DNA from: Dasypus novemcinctus
Lineage: Eukaryota; Chordata; Mammalia; Cingulata; Dasypodidae
Length of the DNA: 64,000 bases
Direction: 5' to 3'
NCBI RefSeq assembly: GCF_030445035.2
Contig: NC_080673.1
Coordinates: 36,948,365-37,012,364 of the forward strand
In this document: piece by piece, positions 13,301-27,823 of the stretch
Layout of the letters: each line of letters starts with the position of its first letter
Position numbering within the stretch: the stretch's first letter is position 1
Notes under the pieces: model-generated
The model's input: the letters and a program-made list of their open reading frames with translations, nothing else
What the model was told of the DNA's origin: nothing
Database searches by the model: none
Translations under genes and position numbers: made by a program

Positions 13301-16300
13301 AAAGAGAAAGTGTTATAAAGCAGAAGGAACAGCAAGTATCATTGACTCAGGGCTTGGTTGGCCAAGTCTTGCAAATAAGGTGGGGGCCAGGGTGGCAGGT
13401 GCCCAGGGAATAAAGAAAATGAGAAGGCAGAGGTGGCAGGATACTGTTCAGACATTTTAGCCAATGGTACAAAGTTTAAATTTTTTTCTGGTTTGCAATA
13501 AGAATTCACCGGGAGGTTTTTAATGCAGAAATAAGATTCGATTTACATTTTTATAAAGACAATCCGGCTGCTGTGTAAAGGATGAACTGCGGGAAAGAGG
13601 TGTCCAAGAAAGCAAGCAGGGAGGATGCTAGTTCCTATGGGTGAGAGAGATAATGGGGTCTTGGCTTGTAGCATTAAAGGAGATAAGAAAAGTTGCATTC
13701 AGGGTTATCTTTTATAGGTTGAGATGGTGGGCTGTGAGGGGAGGAAGGAATGATCACTCTAAGGCTTTGGTCTGAGTAGACTGGGCAGACAGTGGTGCCG
13801 TTAAATGAGACTGGTGAAGCTGGCCTGGGCATGAAGTGGGTTTCATGAGGGCGAGTATGTGGGAAATCCCTGGTTCTAATTTGATCATGTTAATTTTAAT
13901 ATGCCAATTAGTCATCTCATGGGACTGAAGAACAGGAAACAAGGATCTGTTGCTCTGTGGAGATGGGCTACAGATATAAAAAGGTGAGGATCATAAATAA
14001 TCAGACAGAGAAGAGAACAGAGCTTTGAAACCCTCTAACATCCAAAAGTTTGGTAGGGGAGAAGTATCAGTGAAAGATATTGAGCAGCTGTATCAAGGGA
14101 GATAATGAGAAAACCAGGTGAGGATGAAGCCACTAAAGTCTAAAGAAGAAAATGTTTAAAGGAGGTAGTGATTAGCATATCAATTGCTAGTAAGATGCTG
14201 ATTGAGATATTGAGAGAGAATTGACCTTGATTTTAAGTAAGGCACACAAGTGTCCCTGATAAGGACCATTTCTGTGGAACAAAGGGACAAGCGACAAACC
14301 CTGATTGGAGAGGCACAAAAGGAGAATGAGGGTGAAAAAGAAGAGACAATGCATATGGACAACTCTGGAGCAGAGTTTTGCTGTAAAAAGGGCAGAAATA
14401 TAGGAAGGTAGCTGGAGGAGGACTGGTACACAGGAAAAGTTGTTTTTCTGTTTGTTTGAAGAGGTTTAAGCTAAAATATGTTTGTATTTTGAAGGTAATG
14501 ATAATTCCATCAGAGAGAAAAATTGGTCACAGAGAGAAAGGGGTTATTTTCAGGGGGAAAGTTTTTTGAGCAGTTGATAAGAAACAGCATTTGGAGAAAA
14601 AAGAGAGGGCTGGATGCCTGCAGGGGCAGAAGCAGGTAACCTACTGTAACAAGAGAAGGTCAATGCAGGGGTACTGAAGTATGCTGCTCACGGAATCCGT
14701 GGCATGAAGATGAGGTAGCTCTCATTTGACTTCATCTCTTCTTGCTGTGACATTTGAAACGAGGTTATCAACTGAGTCCAGATTGGAAAAGAAAGGTTGT
14801 CATAGCAGAGCTTTAAGTAGAAAGATGTAGATGGTTGTTTCTCTGAGAAGAGTTACTTGCTTGGTATAAGTGAGTTATCATGGGAAACTGATTTATTTTG
14901 TATTTAAGGGATTTTTATTATAATCGGACTTTTAAAACAACATGTAATTTATAAAACAGATACATTTCTACTACCCCACCCCCCAACACTGATTGGCTTA
15001 TTTTCTGGTTTAAGGATGGATAAGTGATAGTGAAATGGTAGAATTTATTTACTCAGGGAGACAGTTAAAATAGAAGTTTCTGTGATATTAGATAGCATGT
15101 GGCCCCTCTTTTAACACTCACTGTTAGTCCTTGACACTCTGTAATCTTTGCAAAATGTTTAATGACCTGCTAGTTTTTCTTCTGACAAATTGTTTTCTGT
15201 TGGGGGCACTGAGAACATTATTAATACATGCTTTTAAAAGAAGAATTATCAAGGAAGATACAATGTCTGTCAAGGATTAGAAATATTCCAGGAGAGAAGA
15301 TCTCATGAAGATATTGAGTAATTTAAGGAAAAGTTAAGGAGAGGGTGATGGAAGTTATGGCTTTTCTTTTTCTTATAAGATTATCTAAACAAGAACAACA
15401 AATTATGGAGAATGAAACAAACCAATGAATAAAATGACAACTGTTTATAAATAAAGAGAATAGATTCCAGGTGCTTATTTCAGTCAATACCTGTAAGTGG
15501 TTGGACTGACATTGATTTTCCGAGGTATACTGCAGGACTCAAATTTGTTTGCAAGGGTGACATTGTTTCCAAAGAGACAATAACGGGGCATTTTAACTCC
15601 AACAACTCCAGCAAAAACAGATCCGGAATGCAGTCCAATTCGCATCTGAAAAGCAAAATGTAATAATGTTCTCAGCCAATGGTAAAACACTTTCCATCCA
15701 TCAGTGTTGTTTGAATGCCCTAAGTTAATTGACCATTTATTCTCATCACCTTACTGCTCACTTCCTCAAAACCTCCAACCAACTCTCCTGTACTTTTCAC
15801 TTCCAATTTAAAAATTATTAATGCAGAATCAGTAATCACAGCTCTTAAATCCTCTCTGCTTATGTGCTCAGGGTAATTACACAGACCATTTTTATTTCAC
15901 CCATTTTCAATATCTGTAACAAATTTCCATGCACATCTTTTGCTTATTCCCAAAACACCAACAAAGACAGGCAACAAAATAGGGATATAGATGTAGTTTT
16001 CTAGGTATTTTGCTTTAAAGGAACTTCATGTCAGACACCATACCACTATTCAAGTAACCAAGAACTGGAGAGAAAGAAATGTAATATTTAAACAGAAAAT
16101 GACAGAGGAAGCAGAAAGTTGGGGTGGCTTAGGCCTGGATGAGAATACAATGACTACATACACTAAATTAAAAGTGCTCCGCCACTTCTAGATATAAGAG
16201 ACAGTTTGAGATGTGTTGGAGTAAAAGTTCAGGAATTCTGAAAGTTATCAGCAATTTGAAGGACCATAAAGAGAATATTCTAAATGGGATCTCCTAAGGG

Positions 16301-19300
16301 ATCTGAAAACTTAGAGGATGCACACATTCTTAACATTACAGCTAGAATGAAGTAAATTAAAATGGAATATTTTAAATGATACTCGGACACCCTGTTCATT
16401 ATTTTTAAGTGATATATTTAGCTGACTTGTTGAATATATATGCACTATATGCATTTTAAGCAAAGGGCGAGTATTCAGTAACCATGTTGAAATTTAGAAA
16501 CCAGATGATTCCAGTTCTGCTAAGCTTTACAGATAATTTCAGATATCTCCTAGAAACTTTCTAAAATAATTTGCTTTTAAGATGTCAAATCGAGAGTAGT
16601 TGTGGCTCAAGCAGTTGAGTGCCTGCCTCCCACACGGGAGGTTCCAGGTTGGGTTCCCGGTGCCTCCTAAGGAAGACAAACAATGAGCAGACAGTGAGCA
16701 GTCATCAAGCAAAAACAAGCAGACAACAAGCAAAAATAATGAACAGACAACAAGCAAAAACAAATGAGCAGGGAGTGGCTCTGGCTCAAGCGCCCCACAT
16801 GGAAGGTCCCGGGTCCAGTTTCTGGTAACTCCTAAAGGAAAAAAAAAAGCATACAGCGAGTGACAACAAGACAAACAGATGAGGGAGCCATCAAAGGGTG
16901 GAGTGGGGGAAGACAAATCATGAATTGTGCAAAATATTCAAACAAAAGCACTAGATTATCAATCAGGAGATTTGCATTCTAAAGCAAACTAAGTTACTAA
17001 TTGGTTGTCTGACTTTCTAGATTTTTTTTATTTCTCTCTATTTTCTAATCTAAAAAATTAGGGTTGGATTAATTTTAAAGTCCTATCTTGGTCACAGTTT
17101 TACTCTAACCAGCAAATTTTGGACATCTGTTACATATGGCTTTTTCTTCTGTAGGAGAAAATGATTTTAAGACACATAACAACTGCACAATAAAACAAAA
17201 GAGAAAAAAAAATATTTTCTCCCCACAAATATCAGCCATAATTTTTAGCAAATTTAGATTGAGAAGTACTAGTTCTTTTTGGGCACTCTTCCAATTAAAC
17301 CAATTTCTCCCTCTGAAATTAGTTACCATAGCTTTTTATATGATAAATTCATTGCAGCATTGTAATTTTTTTAATTTCACAAGTAATACATAAATATATT
17401 GTCCTTGTAAAAATCCACACAATGCATGTAAAGCAAATGCCCCCTTTGTTATCACCATACTGCCCTCAACTTCTCTGGTTTTGAGTCTCACTCCTCTTTC
17501 CAAAATTCACTCATCAGGGCATTTTTCAAATTCACGAACAAGAGAATAATCCAAAGTTCAAGACGCACATCATGTCCTGAATGCAACATTGGAAGCAGAT
17601 TTGTGTGTGAAATAATGAAAGGCAAAGACAGAATTCTGACTGTTCCCCTGGAAATGCATGGATGAGAGCCTGCTGGGGCAGTTTCTATTTGGGAAACATT
17701 TGGCATAGCACATTTCATCACAGGATTCTGAGAATAAGAAGGATGGGCATGGAAGTTTATTTCCAAGCTCACTTACCACTTACTGATTTTCAATGTTAGT
17801 TTCAATCCACTGTTTTCTATCACAGTCCACTGCAATTTGCTAAGCCTGAGTGATTGGATATTAGTAAGGAAATCAGCATATGGAATAAGTGAGTAGATGG
17901 AGGACTTTTACATGTAGCATGAAAAAACAGAGTTTGAAAAGAGAATAGGAAATATTTTCTGTTTTTTCACTTCAATTCCATTTCATGAGGTAGCCAGGCA
18001 AATAGCAGAAAATGACTGGCTTTGAAGCCAGATATAAATGACTTCAAATTGTGATGTAGGAAAGACCCGAATACTCGTGTCCATCAGTGAATTATCGATG
18101 CCTCTTCAAAATGTTGTTATAAGGATTAATGAAAATGTTTAAGTCACTTTATGCTCCCTTTTCATAAACATTAATGCTTCTCTGTCTGCTAAAAATACTC
18201 TCCATTTTTGCCTCTGCAAAGGTCCACAGTTAGCACCTAAGGCCATCAAAGATTTCCTGAGACTGCAGACCAATACACATGTAAAGGTATGTTTAGCATC
18301 TCCCTTTACTGGTCGTTAAAACTAAACTATTATGACCTAGGTAAATATGTTTGAAACTAGCTATAAATAATTCTTCCAATTGCTAAAATCTAAAAATATA
18401 CTTCTACAAATAGCAAAAATGATGCCACTAGTACCCCCACCCCAAATACACCCATTTTCATGACAAATACCCAATCATCTTGTTAATAATTTAGATTTTT
18501 AAAAAATGTTTACTTTGATGCTATGAGTTCCCTCACAAAAAATGAAGTAATGAAAGAAATATACAGTTCTCCTCTAAAAAAGGCAATTTTGGAAATTCAG
18601 TCTGGAATATTCAGGTGTTGTGGTAGCTTTAAAACAGCTACAATTGTTGACACTCTTCCCATTGAGATGTGGGGGTCTAAGTCTGCTCCCTGCTGGAGTC
18701 TGACTATTCCAGCAAAGCGCAGCCTTTCAAGTCATCCCCTCCAAGGAAACAGATTTGTATGAGAATAACCATATTGGAATGGACCCACCAGTACCAAAGT
18801 TCTAATCCCATTATTCCAGTCACTCTCAGTTATTTGAGTCTTCCCAGCTGAGGACCCAATACTTGAGAACAGATGGAAGGTACCCCTGCCATGCCTTATC
18901 CAAATTCCTGATGCACAGAGTCCATAGCATAAAAAATGTGTTTTTTTAACACTAAATTTAGGGAGGTGTGTTACACAGCAGTAAAAACTGGGATGACTGT
19001 AGACTTAGAAAACAGTTTGTGAAGGCTTAGACACATGGTGTGCATTAAGGTTAAAGAGAGCCAAGGCTAATAATATAGTTTAATTATTTTCCTTTCTTCC
19101 CTCTATATGTTATAGCATACCAGATAGGATTCTATATTACTTCAAAAATGTACTTCTGAAGGTCATCAGCTGAGAACTGGTTATTAGAAAGTAAATGGGA
19201 AATTCACCACAAGTGCGATAAATGCAGGTAAACTCATATTCTGGCCATTAAACCAACACCTAGCATATTAACTGTATGTTCTCATCTCCAGTAAGATATT

Positions 19301-22300
19301 CTGAGATATGGCTCATTCAGAAATTCTGCCTTGTAACGTACCCTGGAAAATATCCTTGCATTAGCAGGCAACATCCAATCTAGTGTAACCTTCTTCCTTC
19401 AAAGCTGAAAAACTAAAACTTACATTTCCTACACGTTCCTGCAGCTTCTAAATGCATTTCAGTTTGGTCAATCAAATGCACTAGCATGAGATTTAAAAGG
19501 CAGGATTTCGGCCGTGACTGCACTTCTGCCACTTAAAAATACAAGCACAATGGCAGAAGCCCCTGCCATGCTCAGCATAGAATCTTCTGCAATTGTTGTG
19601 ATGCAGGGTCTCCATTCTTCAGATCTGAATTATAATAGGTGCTGTTTGTTCTTTAGCCAGCAGCAGAGGCAGTCACTTTCTGAACATGCTATCTGATTGT
19701 GGCTGTAGCAGCTGAGTCCTAGGGCCAGCTTCCAGACTGTGGGAAAGGCAGTGGTTCTGAAGTGTGGCTTTGGGAGCCATTTTTGAAAGCTCAATTTACG
19801 GATGGTATCCAGAACTCTCTCACTGAGGCTGTAAGCCATTTAATACTCTATACTAAATTTCTTCCTACTTAAACTAGTTAGAAAAAACTGTGCTCTCTGC
19901 AACTAAATCCTGACTGATACACCTTTCTTTTCATAATGAGCTCACAAGCATTTATTCAAAATATCTCATCTGCTTTACCTTGATAGGTTCTCCGTGGGGA
20001 GACATAACTTCATCAGAGAGCTCCATCATCTTCAGGGCCATCAGAGCTATCTGCACAGCATGGGTGTCGCTTTCTTTGTGTAATCCTCCAGCTACACAAT
20101 ATGCATCACCAATGGTCTCCACCTAGACATAACATATTTTCCATGTTGTAAACAAAATTCAGGAAGGATTATAGCATACATTGAATAGCAGAAATCTCAG
20201 TGTTCCAGCCCTGTGGAAAATTAGGCTAAATAGAATACTCTCAGAGATGGCTCTCTTGACCAAGGTAAATCCACCTACCCTTCTAGGAAACTCATAAGGT
20301 TTAAATCCCTTATCAGGGCATTGTACTGACAGGCAGCACAAACCTGTAAACAAAATACCAGGTGGCTTCTGCTCGCAGACATGCCACTAACTTATTGCAT
20401 CATGTAACCTCTTTTTCCCTCACTATGTAAAATGGCTTTTGTGAGAGAAAATTATATATTTTGAATTTATAATAAAACACTTAAAGATACCGGATTCCCT
20501 ACTGATTTTATATGTCCGTCACCATAAAATACAGTATTCCCATGAACTCACTACTCAATAAATCTCATAAGAGTGTAGCAAGAATGTACAGCATAAAACT
20601 TTGGCAAATATAGTCAGAAGAGTAATACAGATATGGTTTTACGGAAGGACTTTTGAGGTTCTCATACCAATTATAAGCATCTACATGGACATGGATATCA
20701 AACCAGTAGCCAGAAACAATGGTACTTGGGAGGCTATTGGAAATCAATTTATTTTATAAATTCCAAGTATTATTATTTTTATTGTTATCATAATGTTGAT
20801 GTTATAGGTAATTTGTATTTGTTTGTGATGATGGTTATAGAGACCTAGTATTTCATTTAAATCCACAAATAATCCCCCAAATTCTAATAGTTTCCATTTC
20901 CTTCTCCTCTGAATATTTATCATAACTTATGAGGTCATGTGATGGTGAGGCTAATGTGTCAACTTGTCAGATGTTTGGTCAAGCAAGCACGGGGCTAACT
21001 ATAATACAAGGACAGTTATGAACTTTAGTCACGAATGAGTTTACTGCACAGATGGCTGATTACATCTACAATCAACCAAGGAGACTGCTGTCAGCAATGA
21101 GTGACATTTTACCCAACCAGTTGAATGCCTTAAAAGGGGACATGATTTCAGAATTAAGAGAGAATTTTCCAGCGTGAATTCAGAAAGCCAATCTCCTGGG
21201 AACTCACCAAGGACCTTCATCAGAGCCCCTAGTTTGCAGCCTGCCTGTGGAATTTGGACTTGTGCATCCCCACGGTCACATGAGAGAATTTTATAAAATC
21301 TTTTACTATTTACAGATATCTCCTGTTGATTCTGTTTCCCTAGAGAAGACTAATACAGGTCATGGCACTTTTCTTATCCAAAGCCTCCAATGTGGAGAGA
21401 TGGAGTGAGAAAGAAAAAAGAAAGGGAGAAAACCTTTAGTAACTCCCCATTTCACTCAGAGTAAATGCTGAGGCCCTGATCATGGTTCTGAGGTTCATCT
21501 TGATCTATCTTTCTGCTAACTCCGACTTATACCTTAACCCCCCATCTTGTGCACTTTGTTTCAATTCACTGGCCTTCTAGTTATCTGTCAAACATGGCCA
21601 AAGAGCTCACACTTGCTATTTCTATTGCCTGGAATATTCGCCCTGCAGGTAACCACCTAGCTTGTCCCTCATTTCTTTCAGTCCCTGCTAAAATGTCACC
21701 TTATTAGGCCTATCCTGACCACTTCTACAAAACCTCTACGGAACAGCTCTCACCTCCTACCCTACTTTAATTTTCTTCCAGAGCATTTACGCCAACTGAA
21801 ATACTATAAGTTTATCCATTTCTTTGTTGTTTTTCCTTCCCCAGTGCATGTAACCTCTCTGAGTGCTGGTACACTGTTCACTCCTATATAGTCAGTGTAA
21901 AGTAGGTACTAAGTAGGCATATTTGCTGAATGAATGAGCCAGGCAGAAATGCCTCCCTTAAGTTTTATCTCAGTAATGAAGATATTAGAAGTGTTTATCA
22001 TCATGGTTAATATATTAATATCATAGGAACTCAAATGTTACTAAATAGAAATGCCCTAGCATTGCTGGTTTGCTGTTGGGTGCCTATTCGCTGTGCCCTC
22101 CTAGTACCTAGATATGTGGGTGGAAGTGAGCATCTGTCATTGGAAAGCTGGCATTGTTAAAACGATGGATAAATGAATACAGAAATAGGCAGAAAAATGA
22201 CAAAGATTGAAAGGTCAAGAGAAAACGAAATTAAACATAGCCCGAGTAAAATCAGGTCCTGTAAATAAATAAGGTTGACAATTCCTTGGAAACCATCACA

Positions 22301-25300
22301 CTCATAGGTCAGCCTATAATTATATACCTTCCGAATGGCTTACATTTATTCCATGGTTAAGACCCTTTCTTATTTATTTTTATCTGTCTCCAGGAATTTT
22401 CATGCAAAATCAGAAGTGAAGAGAAAGTACAAATGAGGACTGGGATTAAAGGTAACTCACTATCTAGTCAAGCTACACTTGGTTGATCAGAGAAACTGTG
22501 GCTGCGTTCTTCAAGTATGGAGCAAAATTTCTGAATACCTGATAGGAACAATATTTTAGTTTTCACAAGCTGAGAATTACAATGGAAGAGGGCTTCTTCT
22601 GCTAACAATCACAGTAGTTTGCCAAAGAAAGAAAGACCCCCTTCTCTCAGTTCTGAGAGGGAGGCATTCTCAAGATAGAAAATGTCTACAAAATAAATAC
22701 AGTAAATTCCACAAGAAGCCATCACACTTAACCTCACATAAGCGAATTATTTTATCTGTAATTATGCATGACCTCTTTTTTTCCCCAGGAGAATCATGGC
22801 TCTGACTGGAATTTCCTGTTAGAAATTTCATAAAAGGAAGCTTTACTTCTGGCATCTAAAATGAAATGAGGCATAAATAATGTTTGTTTCTGCTGAAATA
22901 ATTTAGTTATTTATTGTTGGGTTAAGCTCTGAAATTCTAGATTGTTGTGTGGCAAATTAAGATTATGCAAGCCATACAAATCATAAGATTATTTTATTTT
23001 TAAAGCCAATATCTAAAACAATGCAGAATAATTTAAATCAATAAAACAGGTTTAATCCAAAGAAGCGGGCAAAACATGAAATCTCCTCATTAGTTCTCTT
23101 AATAGTTATATTAAAAAATAATGTACCATGTGCTGTGGACAGTCACTATTATACCCCAATCTTAGAATGATGTCTAGTATGGTAGGCATCAATAAATACT
23201 GCCTGTCTGATGAGTAGCATATATTATCTATTATAATCACGAAGATTTTGGGAATAAAGCATGGTATCTCTGCATATAAGCTCTGTGGGTGGCTGTTACT
23301 TTCCCTGTATTAGACTTGAGTGTGGTTATTTAACTTGCTTAGTTAACTAAGCAAGTGAGGTAGAGAACGTGATCTGAAGACAGGTCTCTCTTATACAAAT
23401 GCCTCTGTCCTTGTCCTCTCTAAAATAATGCCTTAATTAGCTGATTTGGATTTCCACGAACTGGGCACGAAATGTATCATGTTAACCTTGTATTGAATTA
23501 ATCTACTTAAGGAATTTTTGTAATTCTCATCTCTATTTACTTTTATAGATAGAAAGGATTTTCCATGCCTAAGTCATACCATGAATTATTTTATGCTCAA
23601 TAACTCAACTCAGTTTCCACAAAGACTGCAAGGTCCATTTGACTGTGAAACTTTACCTTTTCCTAAGCTCATCCTCTTCTCAGCCTACAATTCCTCCATT
23701 ACATGCTTATTCTTTGAGAAGACAACGTGGCCACCCTTTCAAGGTACAATTATCTCTGTTTCTAAGCAGATTCAGAGCTATTTCTGGCCAGAGAACACCC
23801 ACATGATTAATGTACTCTGCCTGCTCCCAGGATGTGGCCTGCAGGATCCTGCAGAGAAGACCTTTCATTTGCATTATAATTCAGCTCCTAAGTGAGTGCT
23901 TTTGCTCCCTGACTTTTGCCTGTAAAACCACCATTTCCCGCTTCACCCCTACCTTGTAGACATCCAGCTGTCCACATTGCTGGTCAAAGCGTGTGTAGAG
24001 TGCATTGAGCATGGTGATGACCTGCAGGGGTGAGCACTGGGAGCAGATGGCTGTGAATCCAACAATATCCGAGAAAAGCATGGTGACATTATTGAACTTC
24101 TTGGCTTGCACTACTTGTCCTTGCCACAGCTGCTGAGCAACCTCACAGGGAAATATAGAGCAGAGAAGATCTACGGTCTTCTTCTTCTCCTCCTCCAGGG
24201 CTTGGTGGGCTTGCTCAAGGGTAGCCTTGAGCTTCCCCAGCCTCTTCTTCAGGCCGTCTTGGGCTCTGGCTTGCTCACCTATCAAGACCACATCCCTTAG
24301 TGCATTATGAATTGGGATGTCTGAAAGGTAGAGTCCTCGTCCTGTAAAATCTTCTAGTCTGTCCACACAGGGTGACCCCAGGAACAATATTGCACTGGAT
24401 TCAATAATGTAGATCATTTGGCCTTTGAGGTCCATAACCTATGAAGCAAAGGAACAGCTACTGTGGTTTATTCAAGTTACCAACAGCTTCCTGAGACAAA
24501 AGCTGAGGAAGTAGATATAGTGATAATCCCTTTGTATTTAAACTCTATTTTGTCAACCAACTGAAAAAAAGTATGTTTTTTTATTGTTCCAAGTTGTTAT
24601 AAGTTCTGAAATGCACGCAGGATTTGAGGAATATATTGGAATATCTTTACCAAGAAATTTTGACTTGCAAAGATCTATTACGATACTTTTGTTCCTATTT
24701 GTTTTGATACTCTCATTTGGTTTATCTGGAGTTGCCCTCCAGAGCTATCTTTTGGAAACCATCTTTTTTCCAGAGATTTATTGTGAACTATCTGGATCTT
24801 ACAGGACAAACTACCTCCCAATTCAAACTTTACTGCCCTACATAACACATAAAAAAGAAAAAAAAAAAAAAATCCAGCAGAACAAACTGTAATATTGAGG
24901 CCTTAAGAGGTGGGTCTTCAAGTGATCATCCTCAGTCCCAAGAATTACTTGTATTAGTGTGGACAAACATGTAGATGCGTGCTTGCTGCACCAAAAAGTC
25001 AAAGGCAGCCCAAATGTCCTTCATTGAGGGTTTTGGATATTGAATTATGTACTTAAGCACTTAAGAAAGACATCTTAATCTTAATCCATTTCTGTAGGTG
25101 GGAACCCACTGTCAGTAAGACCTTTTGATGAGGTTATTTTTAGTTAATAGGTATGTAGCCAACTAAATCAGGATGGTCTTAATCCTATTACTGGAGGCCT
25201 TATAAAAAAGCCACACAGAGAAAGCCATGGAAGAAGCTGGAAGCCAAGGGAACTGGGAGAAAAATGGAGAAGACATTGCCATGTGCACTGCCACATGAGG

Positions 25301-27788
25301 GAAAAGCCCAAGACCAAGGATCCACGGCAATCAGTCCCAGAATGTCACATTCTCCAGGGCAAAAGCATCACCTTGCTGATGCTTTGATTTTGGACTCTCC
25401 TAGCTTCAAAACCATGAGCCAATAAATTCCCTGGATTTAAACCAACATGTTGTATGGTATTTATTTTAGCATCTAGTTAATTAATAAATGGGGACTGGTT
25501 AAATTAGATTATAACCATACAGTGAATATGACAAAACCTTTATAACGTGAAATAAACTTGTAACCAATGACACGGAAGGATGCCCTGAATGTATCGTGAA
25601 GCGAAAAGAAGAAAGTTGTAAAATGTATGTTATAACTAATGTTTTAGAATTTTTTGCTGCAATGAACATATTTAAGTATTACCTATTTTTAAAAAATATT
25701 TGGGTATATTATTTTCATGATAAGAAAAACAATACTAAAGCTTTTTTCATTTTGGGGAACAAACAATGCTTTTGCTGTGGTCAGTGTGTCTAAAAGTTAT
25801 TTGCACTATAAGCACTATTAGCTTTGCTTGTTCTAGCCACTATGATTTTAGCAAACTATTTCCTGAGATTGAATAATTACCAAAGTTATCTACCATGAGG
25901 CAACAGTACAGGTTTCCTCCTGCACACCCTGTAACAATTAAAATAAAAATTTTTATGTTGCCATTTCTATTAAATACTGATTTAAAAATCCATATAGTTG
26001 CCTCCTAAAAGAAACAAGTAAATGTTTGTTTGCTTTTGTAAAATAATGCCTCTTATTATTCCAAATTAAATAAACAATTGGATAATTGAAAAATATTTAT
26101 GTATTTATTTAATATACAGCTTAGTTATAAAACACTCCATGAAGATTTAAAAAGATGGTGTGCATTCAACAAGTATTTGCTGAAGCAATGAATGAAGTAA
26201 GCAAATGAATGCAGAAAGGATTTTGTTTTTTATTTATTCTAGCCTTAAATTTATTTTAGAATTGTTTTAAACAGAAATGTTTTATCAAAGCATTTGAAAT
26301 CAGGCACTATTTTTGTCTTTTTATTTCTACTCCTTAAACATGAATGTGAAAATCCCCAAATAATGTTTTCCTTACCCGTGAAGATTTCTTCACAGAGTTG
26401 TCCCATCTCCTCACTCGTACAACAAATTGCATGTTCAACATAGTCAGGATCCCGCTAAATGTTTGGTTGATTTTTGGAGTAAGAATTTCAAAGTACTCTT
26501 CAAAATTGGGCTTTCCTTGGAAGTCTCTCCTGTTCACCAGCCTTCTAATACCATTGCCAAACTGCAGAATTGTCATATCTTTGTCAAACATGAAATGGAA
26601 TGGAAATGTCTTACAGAAGAGAGACGCAGGGATCACCAGAGTGGACTGGGGTTTCCCAGGGGACAGGGATGGCTTGGTGCTTTTGACATGAACGGAGTAT
26701 AACAAATAGGGCTGATTCACAAACTCACTGCAATCGTTACTGAAGCAGGGAGGCACCAACGACACTTCCACTTCAGATTCATACAACACGTGAGCAGCTG
26801 CCTTAATTATGCCTGGAAGAATCAGGGATGTGATTCTTTTGGGAAAGAAATAGTAAACATCTAAGAAATCTTGATCTTTATCAAGGCATAAAATGGAGGC
26901 ATCATCAAGCCTGCCCCATTTATCCACTTCTTGGCAATGGCTGCTCTGTTTCAGAAGGGTACTGAAGCTATTTAAAAAATCTTTAAGGGTTCCTCCAACC
27001 ACGCCTAGGATGTGTTCATCTTCTTCATAACATATTTTAAAAAGCTCTTCACCGAGAGATTCTTTGACGATTTCCACTGGAACTCCTGAAAGAATATAAC
27101 ACAATGTCTGCTGATTCAAATATGCCATCTTGGTAGAGTTGTGACTGTTAGTACTATCAACAAGGTTTTATTTGTTTATTTAGTTCTCTTTATATCTGCC
27201 AATAACACTTCCAAACAAAATGAAACATGTATATTCAAATTAGCTACATGGATTATTAGCTTCTAAAATTCTGGTAGCTCTCATTGAAATAAAAATCCCA
27301 ATTCAGTTAATTTAAAAAGAATGGCAGCTAAGTACCATACGCAATTTTTTAATCTCTTTTAAACTTAACTGTAAAAGAAAAATCAGAATTCTAGAATCAA
27401 CTCTATTTCGAAAAAAGCCCTGCCATCTTTCTGTTAACAGCAAAAATAAGTATATCTTCATAAAGGGGCACTCTTCCGGTTGGAGGACCTCCAGCAGTAT
27501 AAGAGTTAACTACTGGAATAAATTTAAAGTCACTGGTCCTGAAACTGAATCTTGTCATTTTTCTCGAAGTAGGATTATAAATTATTTTTTTAAATAATTA
27601 TTTGTCTGAGTAAAATAATGTTCATGTTGTTCAGTGTTACCTGAATGGATGGATATTTGCTTCGAATGTCTTATTATTTCTACAGCTTCTCTTTCCTAAT
27701 CGCTTTGTCTCTCTAACCTCTGTGTATCCCATTTTTTTCATTTGTAACATAGGAAAACCATAATTCCCTTTTTTTTGAGATTAAACAA

Positions 27789-27823
<35 letters not shown>

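Larger units (their letters stand above)
7366..15490 (-). other. GUCY1A1: GUCY1A1 intron between the last two coding exons
   Basis: An 8.1-kb intron bounded by GTATTG at 15490 and TTTTTTCAG at 7366. It contains an L1 fragment (8.68-9.01 kb), a copy of the long L1-linked repeat (9.82-10.58 kb), a MIR piece (10.69 kb), an antisense L1-type 3' end (10.81 kb) and an old diverged repeat (13.0-13.95 kb). In 11.0-13.0 and 14.0-15.4 kb nothing recognisable was seen. Confidence 0.9.
15646..19978 (-). other. GUCY1A1: GUCY1A1 intron between exons at 15.5 and 20.0 kb
   Basis: A 4.3-kb intron with a tandem SINE at 16.59 kb and LTR-like remnants at 18.61-19.0 kb and possibly 19.39-19.93 kb. The stretch 17.0-18.6 kb has no recognised feature. 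Confidence 0.9.
20123..23952 (-). other. GUCY1A1: GUCY1A1 intron between exons at 20.0 and 24.0 kb
   Basis: A 3.8-kb intron holding an LTR-like element (20.94-21.36 kb), an L2 fragment (21.46-21.95 kb) and a perfect 24-bp palindrome (23333-23356). Nothing was recognised in 22.0-23.3 kb or 23.36-23.95 kb. Confidence 0.9.
24439..26375 (-). other. GUCY1A1: GUCY1A1 intron between exons at 24.0 and 26.4 kb
   Basis: A 1.9-kb intron containing an L1 fragment interrupted by an LTR-like element (24.95-25.7 kb). The rest is AT-rich with no recognised feature. Confidence 0.9.

Noticed and set aside
23581-23895. 104-codon plus-strand open frame
   Set aside because: No recognised domain; intronic, next to an antisense GUCY1A1 exon and without splice context.
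26427-26702. Plus-strand open frames opposite the large GUCY1A1 exon
   Set aside because: They are antisense shadows of the real coding exon 26376-27085.
27086-27128. Upstream in-frame extension with an ATG before the 710-nt exon
   Set aside because: The sequence at 27086 is a clear acceptor (TTCTTTCAG) and the previous exon's split Gly codon joins there, so the extension is intron.
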